Assembly: GCF_963678635.1 (NCBI RefSeq) | Contig: NC_087062.1 | Span: 63,955,253-64,019,252 of the forward strand | Length of the DNA: 64,000 nt | Source: Symsagittifera roscoffensis | Taxonomy: Eukaryota; Xenacoelomorpha; Acoela; Convolutidae | Direction of reading: 5' to 3' | Part shown: one piece after another, positions 36,898-47,065 of the stretch | Position numbering within the stretch: position 1 is the first letter of the stretch | Layout of the letters: each line of letters begins with the position of its first letter | Position numbers and translations under genes: made by a program | Notes under the pieces: model-generated | What the model saw: only the letters and a program-made list of their open reading frames with translations | Told to the model about the DNA's origin: nothing | The model's database searches: none

Positions 36898-39800
36898 AAC
36901 GCCTCTCACTGGTGTAGTCGGTATGGCTTAACTATCATCTCAACAATAAAAGCACTGTTTTACCGAATGAGGCTAGGTCAAGATTGGAACAAAAAAATTT
37001 TAAGGATTATCAAGCGAATTTGAAAAATAATAATTCGATAGATAGAAAATTGAGTACAATTTTTTAAAGTCTATGTGGCAAAACTTCACGAACATTCATT
37101 GCATTTAAGTTAACAACTGCAGCTTATGTGTGCATTTTGGGGGAAACGTGCAATCATCTGATTTATCAAAGATAAAAAAAAACTGAAAAAAAAATTAAAA
37201 CCTGCTAATAAAGGGCATGTATATAAATTGTAGCCTTGTTTAACAGAATAAATTTTAAGCAAAAATTGATATTGACAACAACAGTAAGACAAACGTCTTG
37301 CAAGATTACCAACATAGAGTAGGATTATGTTACAGGCATTCCTAAACAAAAACTTAAACAAACAAAACACATTTTATTTCAAATACACTCATTCACAGCA
37401 TCATTCATCTCACACAAAAAAAAGATCAACGACGTGTTTATGAGTTGTACATGTTTTGGTACAAGTTTTTTCATTTATACAAAAATAAACAAACGCATAC
37501 AGGCGTCAGCCCGAAATTGAGACTGAAAAATCATGCGAACTCAGACACTTACATATGCGCATACTTCATTTTGAAATAAAAACATTCGTTTTTTCACACT
37601 GCATATGAAATAGCTAGTGAGAATTATTTAAAAACCTGAAACAAAAATTTAAATGATTTTAGTTATTAGCTTTATTACTAATTAAAATTGCACATATTAG
37701 GTTATTTGGGTTAAGAAATGAATGATAAGCCTTGTAAGACTATATCACACACTATATGTCTATGTAGGCATAGAAATACGTTTTTAATGTTGTATCTGGT
37801 AATTTTTTAGTATGTGGTGAACTATTCAGAAATCAAGAGCAGGAAAAAAATTTGAGATGAATTGTTTTTCTACTTAAAGTGGCACCTCTGATGGCATACT
37901 TTTGATCGCATAAGTAAATTTATACATATGAATCATCATAAACAAATGTATATAACCAAAAACATCCAAAGTAGACTTTAACCGTGCTTAGATTTACAAA
38001 TAAAAATTGATTACAATGCCTATCTACACGCACTAATTTTATGTATCCAAATCTGATTGGTAATCTGTACCCACTTAGCATCTGGTGAAACAATCTAGAA
38101 TAATGAAGAGAAGTAAAAAGAAGAATTTGGATTGATTTTGACATCGAATTTATTTCCAATTACAATTATTTATCCTAAATTGATTCAAAAACGTTTTGGA
38201 ACAACATGCTTGTACATCTTTTCTGATATAACATTTCCAATACAAGCAAATCGTAAAGCATGTAAATATCGAACATGCAATGCACACAATTGTCACATAA
38301 TTATATTACTTTGTAGTATCTGGTTGAACATAGTACAGATACAACACGTAGTAAAATGTTCTAGAAAATCTCGACTAATCTGGAACTAAAGCTACGTTGA
38401 GTTTGATTTGTGGCTTAACTCTTAGCTATTGTTGCACTTCTGAACATATAAACAAAAAAATTAACAATTACACATACCGATAAACACGCGTAAAAAATCA
38501 AACAAGGACTTATATACATAAATTTTAGTTTATTCGAACCATTCGCTTATCAGCCAGTGATAGATCATATACAGCGTAGCCAAATTGGATAAGTTTCCCA
38601 GCAGTTAAACGAATTCTGGTGAGACTAAATCAGGTTAAAATGTAAAGGGTTTTTTTTGAAAATCTTTCTGGTTGTGGACTGACATCTATACCCAATCATA
38701 AATCTCAATCAAACATAGGGAAATTTATGTGTTCATTTTACATTAGTCGCTGAATACAAGAGATGAAGCTGAGCCCAAAACTATGCTGTGTTTTATTACT
38801 TGTCCGAAACTGTTCAATTTGAAGAAGAGTCGATAAAATTACTATCAAATTTAGAAAAGACGTGGTCTTGATTATACAAAACAAAGCATTTATCAGCTAT
38901 TTCATTTCCAATTCACGATAAGACTTGTTCTGTTTTTAGCGCAATAACAACGCCTCTGCAGGCGCGTGCTTTCATCATTTGAATCATAATTTTACCCGTT
39001 TCAATTCAATGTTTGCTCTCCGTTACCGCAAAACTTTAAAAAACTGTATGTGCAAGTTTTGACTGATTCCGCTCAAGAACGTACTATTTTTGACAAGACT
39101 GCTCACGGAGATTTTCTTTCCTTATTAGACAACAATTAAATTCAAATTATGATAATTGGATCACTCTAAATCACATATTTTTCATTTAGTTTATCTGATT
39201 CCATTTATATCTTTTAAAAACATGGATAAAAGGCCATCAGAAAAGATGAATTTTTGATCATCGGAGTTTATATCATCGATTCAGCGCAAATAGCCAAAGT
39301 TATGCTAATCAACGATCTAGATTTACTCATCTCCTTATGAGCGCATTCCTCTTTCGTATAGACAAATTGGATCTTCCCAGGATGTCGAGAGGCCCAAGTC
39401 GGCCTGGAAATAGAGCCACCAGCTTCACCTTGTTACTCTCGTTGCAGAAATCAGTCTAACAGTGAGCCCTTGGTGCAGTAGGCAGACAACCGATATTAGC
39501 CAAATGTAAACGCCAGTTGCTCGCAAAAAAAAACAAGAAAAAGGATCGGAGCGCATCAATCTCTGTTATACGTGGCGTCAATTGAAAAGTTTTCAGTCTG
39601 TTTTGTGTTTTGTTCTGCTTTTTTTCAAATAGTTAAGTTGAATTTATTAATGTTTTAGCTGTTTGTTTTGTAAACTAAATTAAATAAAACAAAAAGAACA
39701 AAAGTTTTTTTTTTGCTCTTAATTCTTCAAAATTATGAAAAATTTGTGTTTCATTTAGAATCATGTCTAAAAAACGGTCGTTCTAGAAAATTCAAAATCG

Positions 39801-42372
39801 CAAAAGAAGATTGGGATGTTTATTTTGCACAAATTTAAAAATTTACTGAAAGTTTTCTTTATAACTGAAAAAGGAGTTGAACATCAGCTTAGAACAACTC
39901 TTGTTTTCTCTAAAACATACCCTTAACCGTTAGTTTCATCATAGTTAAAAGATTGTTTTCTAAGATAATATAGCTCAAACTATCGATATTGCATAAATAC
40001 GGGGAAAAAAGATGAAAAAAAGAACAGTTGAACCTGTATCAAATAGCTTTTTCAGAACCAAATATATTTTTTCAAACAATAAAAATTTTGATGGTTTAGC
40101 AAGAAAACAACATAATGTGCAACTCTAGTCAATGTAACTTGGTGTACAGTTAAACCTGCAGCCTAATCGTCAACTGAAGATATATCAAACTACTGAACTA
40201 ACAAATGAATCACAAAACAAAGTTTTTTAAAAAAGATTACAATTCTTAGAACAATGGCTAAAATGTTTGTTTGGAACCAAAACTTCCACTGTCTTAAATT
40301 TTCTGTACAAAAATAAATAATTACTTAAAAGCAATTTCGATATGTCAAAAAAATCTAGTCGGACCGTCCAACAAAAAACTTTCAACAATTTGTTTTGAAA
40401 TTTTCCCGTCCTATGCAAGTTAGTAAGCCTTGGTTTTTTCTTCTGACCACTAAAAGCGCTTCTCATGACTCACTGGTCAATTTTGAGTTGAAGTTTGATA
40501 CCTTTAGAAAATTCGTTTGGGAGATCAACAGACCTATTAAAAAATTGTTTATCGCCCTTTTTTATTTTTTTTCAAAGATGAACAACATTGCTAAATGGTG
40601 TAGATGAGTCGGCTGAAAGCTGGCATTTCTTTGCAAATCTCTGCTTGCGACGTTTGCATTGTAAAAATCAATTTGTGTATGTAGGTTTGAGTGTATTTGA
40701 ATATATTCATACGTAAAACGTAATGACTATATTTTTGTGTGAATATTTCTAGTAATGTATAAACAAATGCAAGAAATAATACTTTTTGTGTATGCGTGTA
40801 TGTATGCAAGTTGATGTGTTTGTAAGTATGAGTACAATTTTTTTCCTTATGCGCTTGTAAACCAAAACAATTGTAACTAGAAGAATAACTATAATCCAAC
40901 TTGAATTTTACTAAGGTTTTTAGTTTTTCTTGAAAGTTTGACAAGATACTATAAGCATAGTATATATTTGCGTATGTGTGTATTTATGTAAACTGTATGT
41001 ATCTATGTAAAAGTGTACAACTTTTTGCATGTATAAATGTAATTCATCATGTATGCACATACTATTTGTGTGTATTCATTTGTGTATTTAGAAGTTATGT
41101 ATATTTGTATGTTTTTATGTAAGTAAAACTTTTTGAATGCATGTGCGCTTGATTGAGTGAATGAAGACCAGCAATTATTTTGTATCAATGCATGTTTTTC
41201 AGTTTAAAAGCATTTAAAAGTTAGCTGGTTTGTAAGTTGTACAAACTTATGATTGAAGTTTTATGTCCGTTTAAAAGGAAAGCGTGTACACATGAGTAGT
41301 TGCATGCTTGTAAAGTACAATCCATGTCTTTTTGTAGGCAAGTACTTATGAATATTCGTATATGAGTATGAAAGGCACGTTTATATGATTTTATGTAAAG
41401 ACATATGAATGCCAGTCTGTAGTGCGTGATTCTTTTTTGAATGCAAGTTGGTTTGTGGGCTTACATGCGGTTGTATTTTAAAGGTCAGCAGAAACATTAA
41501 GTAAAATCTTTGCATGTGTGTAAGCAAAACTTTTCGTATAATTGCTTGCAGCTTTAAAAGTATGTAAGCAAGTATGTAAAACTTATGTATAGATGGTAGT
41601 TGTTTTGCATTCTTCTTAAGTATAAGACTCTATGTTTGTTTTCATACCTTTATGTCAGACTTAATTTTTGAATGTTTGTATGTATGGAAATATTTTTGCA
41701 TGTAATTTTATGTATGTAATTTTGTGTGTATGGTTGTATGGATGTCTCTAAGTAACATTATTTTTGTATGTATATATGTAAGTACGTATGTATGTATCTA
41801 TATGCATGTATCTATGTATATATGTGTTTTGGAAGTTTGTGCTTATGTATACATGTATGTATGTTTGTTTTCAGTATGTGTGTATGTAATTGTTTTTGTA
41901 TGTAAGTTTCTATGAATAACCTTATGTAAGTATTTAAATGTGTATGAACAAACGTATGTCTAATAAAATACGTATCACTATATTTTGTAAGAACGCATTT
42001 AAGTTTGCAACTTATGAAAATGTATTTATGTTTTTATGTTTATACAAGTATGCAGCTTTATATGTTTCGTGGGGTATGTATGTTTGAGTATAGTTGAAAT
42101 CGTTTATTTTATTTTAAATAAAAGTATATATCTAACTCAATCCAAAACTTTCTTATCTCTCTTCTTAAGTTTCTCGAACATTCCAGAATAATCAACCAGA
42201 TACTATAATGCTAGTTTTTTTTCGTTTTCTTGATTTGCGAAACAATTTGATAAATTTTTTTAAAAATTTTTTCCTCGAAATATTTGATCTTCCAGGTATC
42301 CTCATTATGAACAATTCAATTTGAAAAAGTGGCATATGCAGCATTGAGTTTAATTTCAATTTATCTGTAGTT

Positions 42373-42624
42373 ATGGATTATGAAAAATGTTTTAAATTTG
42401 TAACAGGAAAGATCAGTTTTCAAGTTTTCACAAAAAAATGTCGATGGAAGCAGCAAATAACAAGTCCAATTGGAGACAGCATGGAGTCCAAACTGTTTGA
42501 TGAACTGCTGCTCATTGAGATTACGATAACCAAATTATTAGAAAAAAATGATGGTTTATTGAGGAAAATCATTGACCGTGCAGACGAATACGATCGATGG
42601 AAGAAAAATACATGCGGCTGGTAG
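42373..42624 (+). CDS. Small conserved open frame in palindrome (83 aa, right copy)
   Basis: Mirror of 31789-31532. It starts at an ATG and ends at TAG; the two residues lost relative to the left copy are in frame (LIEITIT versus LIEIKITIT). The C-terminal KKNTCGW replaces KKKTCGW. Nothing in the sequence identifies a function. Confidence 0.35.
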   Translation: MDYEKCFKFVTGKISFQVFTKKCRWKQQITSPIGDSMESKLFDELLLIEITITKLLEKNDGLLRKIIDRADEYDRWKKNTCGW

Positions 42625-44549
42625 AGCTGAAGACGGTAAGCGGGCACAGTTTAAATGACAGGTACTGTATATTTGAAGGATGATTGATCAATCTCTAAAA
42701 ATAACAAATTTTCAATGGTTTTCATTTGAAAATTCATAATGAATCAAACTTATAAACCAACAGAAGTGAAGCAATTGTGTAATCAGATAAACAGTCAGTA
42801 CCACTTTTTTAAATTCAAGATTTATTTAGTCGTTAGAGCGTTTTATGAAATAGCTCGAAATGCTTACGCCTTTTGTCTTTGAAATTAATAGCAAGTCTTT
42901 CTGCATTGAGGCTCAAAGTTTTTAATTCCTCAAAGTAAAACTGTCTAACAAACTTTTTATTGGCAAGCTTAAGATAACACAACATAATTGATGTTTATCG
43001 AAATGCATTGAAACTACAAAATGGCACTTACAACATTTCGGAAACTGCTGTAGCCAATTTGGTGTGAAAGCATTGTTTAGTGTGAAACAGCTATCATCCT
43101 GACGGAATCCGAAGATTCAGGTAGAGTGTTAATGATAAGGCTTGATTTTTTATCTTACAATTTCAAACAACTAACTGTTTTTCGAAGACATGTTTTGTTA
43201 ATACAGAAGACAAATATCGATGTAAAAATGAGAAGAAATATCATGATGCGAACTGCTTTGATACTGCTAGTGATCAGAACGTGAATCTGAAAGCTTGGAT
43301 CACCCCAAACATATATTGAAAGAAAGGTTGAATTCTTGATAACACAATTAGTTGTTGATGAATAATCGAATATTTTGGTCAAAAAGCCACCGTATTTTGA
43401 GAGGCATTAGCGTAATCATGGAAACATTCAAAAGACCAGATTTATATTAAAAAACACTCAAAATTTGATTTGTTGAGCAGAAGGTTAATCAATGATCATA
43501 ACTGATAGTGCTTCAAATTTTTGAATAGAAAGCTCTAGCTAAAACCAATTTGAACTTAATCAGAAGATACTGAGAACAGTTGACCAGATTGTAGTATCAA
43601 ATTAAAAAGTTAATTATTTGCATATTCTTTTAATGGAAAAATCAAAAAGTTTGGATGGTCAAATTATAACTCCGAATTTATATCAAGTTTGTATCCATAA
43701 CTTGTCTTAGTTTGTGTTCAGTCTTTCCCGATTGAGTTTGCTTTAATTTGAAAAACTGCTTTCCTTAAAGGTCGCAAATAAGTTTTCACCTGCTTTATTT
43801 GATGGTCACTCTGTTCTGTCGTATATATTGGTACACAAATAACAGTTTTCCTCCAGTTTCTAGGTCCGCTTTGATGAATATTTTCAAAAATTCTGTTAGC
43901 ACAATAAAGTTAAAAATAAGTACTAAACGTTTTCTAGAAGCTCCGGAAATTGTTTCCTTTTTATTATAAAAAGTGGTATATGCAAGTCTTAGAAATGGCT
44001 GCAGCAAAACTAAGTGTTCATCAGTGTTCTCGTTTTTCAAGATCTTTAGCCACTTCAACTTATTAGCTCTTTCAACCTTTCTATAAAATCGAAATTTTTT
44101 TCATAGATTTCAGACGTTTTTTCAGTCTCCTGTAGACACGGAAAATGGAAATGTCGAAAATTTCAAGCCAACTTCATTATTTTATAGTTTTCAGTGTTTC
44201 GTAATTTTTCTCTGTTTTTTACCTTCAATTAGCTTAAAGTAATTTTTCATTACTATTTCGATCATATTGACCATTAATTTTTGCCTAAATAGAGGTGGCG
44301 GCCGCCGCACTTGACGAATTTTCCTTTCTTCGAGATTCAGCAATCAAACATGTATTTTTGAAGGAAATCGTTCACCGCAGCCAACAGCTAAGCTACGCTG
44401 CCAAAATCTTGTGCTTTCCTATATACCATATAGTTTGGTTGCATATAATAGGTATATAACGTCATTTTACATGTAAACAAGCCAATACCCCCAAACTTTA
44501 GAAGGGAAAACATGCACCAACCAAAACTTAATTCCATTCCCATTTCCAT

Positions 44550-44705
44550 AAAGTGGCTGGAAAATTACCAATTTTAACCCCCCTTAAAACATGCGTGCCC
44601 GAAAAAGTAGGGGCTTTAACCCCTTTGGGGGTTAAAAGTGGTAAGTACAACGGCACACCAAATTTGGGGGGGGGGGTTAAAAGTGGTCATTTTCCTAGCC
44701 ACTTT
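44550..44705. mobile_element. MITE at the outer tip of the right arm
   Basis: Mirror copy of 29435-29590, with the same GTGGCT-(A)GGAAAATTACC ends. It differs mainly in the length of a G run (11 G near 44686) and a few substitutions. It forms the outermost part of the palindrome. Confidence 0.7.
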
Positions 44706-44717
44706 TACTATACTACT

Positions 44718-46666
44718 ATCATCTTTCCTAGGCACTGTTGAAAGTTTCAAAATTTTAATATGCAATTAAAATAAAGAGTAATTGGTGCGTCATACGATGA
44801 CTCAGTTGATCCCAAACAGTTTATTGGTCAACTGAACTTTAAGGAGATAATCAAATGAAAGCAAGCTCAAATTACGGATGCAAGAGCAAGCGTCTTATAA
44901 TCGGGAACTAGATTTTTTACTTTTTTCCGGTAAACAACTTTTCTTACAAGAAATTGAACTTGCTTTTTCATTGAACCCTTACAACTTCCAGATTTCTTCC
45001 CACTTGAATGGAGGTAACGCGATTAGTTTTACAGCCTTGGTTCCGGGTATGGAGTCCCGGTTCGACCTTGCTTCTTTTTCAGCTTGTAAAAAATTGAAAT
45101 TTTTTCCGGTAAAATTTGAAATAACGGATTTTTGAAATTTTATCGGCCTAAGTGCCACATCACAGATTTTTATTGTGCTGTAACCACGTATCAAGATAGT
45201 TTTTGGTGTTGAAAACTGTAGTTTTAGCGGGAACATGAAAGTTTTCAAAGTTTTGTATAAAATTTTTTTTTTCGGCTCAACGGGTCTCTGCTCAAAGATT
45301 ATCGGCTTTGTTTCCGTTCCGTAAGTTCTGTTGTTTATTTGAAAATCAGATGATTTGCTTGGCATGTTAATTAAGTTAGCGCTTGATAAAAAACAGGTAA
45401 TATGAAATTATTGGGATTGGGTTTTTAAATTTTTTTTTGGTTTGAAACGCTTTCTAATTTTTTTCCTTTACAGAAATGTTGCAGAAATTCTTTTTCTCGA
45501 AATTTACTCTACAGAATTTTCAAACAAGGGGGCTCAATGGTTAGACCGACTGCCTGCCTCCCTTTGTTCCTATATAACCCTCTAGTCTATATATTTTTTA
45601 CTTTGCTCCACTTTCCACAGACTTCAAAAAATATACGGGGCCAATATTTCTTTTAGTTTTCTCATCAAATTAACCTTCTAAATCTGATGTTTTTCGTTCA
45701 AAAGATAAAACGGATTGTTACAAGCCCCCTGTAGACGGGCTACGCTTAATTTGTTCCATACAAAATATTGTGGCCCTCGGAATGGTCAAGTATTTAATTA
45801 GATTGACCGCTTTTGATTCTTTTCGACTTTTCTCAAAAAATACTGGACGAAAGCTGAGTTTTTGCGTGCAATCGAGAAAAAAAATTCTACGGATCTCTGT
45901 TGCATAACCAGCTGCACCAAAAAGTTTTTACACGGAAAGCTATGATTCTCGGGAAAATCAAATTTCTGATTTATTGGCCATTTTTGGAAATTTTTGACTT
46001 TTCTCGAAAGCTACTGCTAATTTTGGGTTACATGTTCCATCGAGAAACCCGATTTTGGGAATATTTTATGCTTAAGCGGCCACTTGTTTCTTTTTGCACA
46101 GAAAAAAAAACTTAAATCTTTTGTAAAGTCAAGCTATTGTTCTTTTGAACGTTTTTCTAGAAAGTTTTTGAATTGTTTTAGAAACTACCCTGTAAAATCT
46201 GAGACGAACAGATCAATCGAAAGAACCAGCTACAAAAAATTTTCCGACAGAAGAGGTAACTGCTTTTTGCGAGCGAAATGTTATGTTTTTGGGAAGATTC
46301 CAATCTCTCAAAAATTTTACCTCTTCCCACTTGTTTTAGTATTTCACTAACGTTTTGGGCGGCCCATTTTTGAAATTACCCTTTTTATCCCGCATCAGTA
46401 TAACAAATTCTAAAAATACCAAACAGCTACCTCCAGCTTTAGCTGGGCCTCAGGCAGGGTAACTTTTATGTAGGCAAATGAATTTTTTCGACTTTTTTTG
46501 TTTGTGTTTTATTGCAATTGATGAGAAGCTCCGCTTCGCCCGTGTTACTAGCCCCCCTTGTGCAAAAAGAGATTCGTTACTAGGTTCAGATTTTACATAT
46601 GCTTAATCATTGAATAACTCTTCATAGGCATTTCGTATTCAGGTACCGTAGGGGGATAGTTAAAGA
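44718..46666. other. Interval between palindrome and second hAT-type MITE
   Basis: No recognisable gene. A minus-strand ATG-initiated open frame of 128 codons (45365-44979, beginning MPSKSSDFQINNRTYGTE) overlaps an 85-codon plus-strand frame. Neither shows a domain, so I do not call a gene. The second half is the diverged repeat at 45540-46350. Confidence 0.5.
45540..46350 (+). repeat. Diverged interspersed repeat, second copy (see 12150-13010)
   Basis: It shares ordered blocks with 12150-13010, for example AAAACGG after a GTTCAA word, TTTTTGCGTGCAATCGAGAA, and AATCGAAAGAACCAGCTAC followed by AAAAAATTTTCCGACAGA. Identity is patchy. There is no coding potential. Confidence 0.6.
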
Positions 46667-47049
46667 CAGGGACGGATTTGGGGGGAGGGTTGGGGGGACA
46701 ACCCCTTGCCCCCCTCCTCAGGGATTCGACCCAAAAGGTTCCCCCTTTCTACTATTTTGACATATCCATTTTTGGCTGACTGAATCTTAAAACTTTTCTA
46801 ACGGCGTCAAAATATTCTAATTTTGAGGGGGGAGCTCGCGCCAAAAAAGCGCGATTTTTTGGTCAACTTTTTCCAAAAAGTGCCTAAAAACGCCTTTTTT
46901 TGGCCGGTGTTTTCAAAAATATGCCTGCGGTGCAAAAAAATGGTATGAATGGGGTTTTTATAGTGAGTTGGTCGACCTAAAAAAAAGTTGGACATAATTT
47001 TGAAAATCCGCGCCCACCCCCCTCGAGAAAATCCCAGATCCGCGCCCTG
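46667..47049. mobile_element. 383-bp hAT-type MITE abutting the RdRP 3' end
   Basis: It begins CAGGGACGGATTTGGGGG and ends with the inverse CCCAGATCCGCGCCCTG. The 8-mer GTTAAAGA is repeated exactly at 46659-46666 and 47050-47057. It is the same family as 17505-17841 (shared ATATCCATTTTTGGCTGA, TTTTTGG, CCCCCTCGAGAAAATCC). It lies 16 bp from the RdRP stop codon (47068-47066), so it probably forms part of that gene's 3' UTR. Confidence 0.9.
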
Positions 47050-47065
47050 GTTAAAGAGATCCAAA

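Larger units (their letters stand above)
36898..44717 (-). repeat. Right arm of the giant palindrome
   Basis: This is the inverse of 29423-36876 and the more complete arm: it has no N gap and keeps the 369-bp segment at 40011-40379 that the left arm lacks, but it has lost one 477-bp tandem unit. In the 369-bp segment the borders are A-rich (AAAAAA at both junctions), so a deletion from the left arm by short microhomology is more likely than an insertion; no inverted ends are visible. The outer edge lies just past the MITE at 44550-44705. Confidence 0.95.

Noticed and set aside
29423-44717. Palindrome as a pure amplification or fold-back read artefact
   Set aside because: Such artefacts give identical arms. 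Here the arms differ by substitutions, a 6-bp in-frame indel, a 369-bp indel and a 477-bp recombination product. Mis-joined haplotypes remain possible and are listed as a refuting outcome.
44979-45365. 128-codon ATG-initiated frame on the minus strand
   Set aside because: Overlaps an 85-codon frame on the other strand, has no domain, no conserved neighbour and no clear splice sites; not enough to call a gene.
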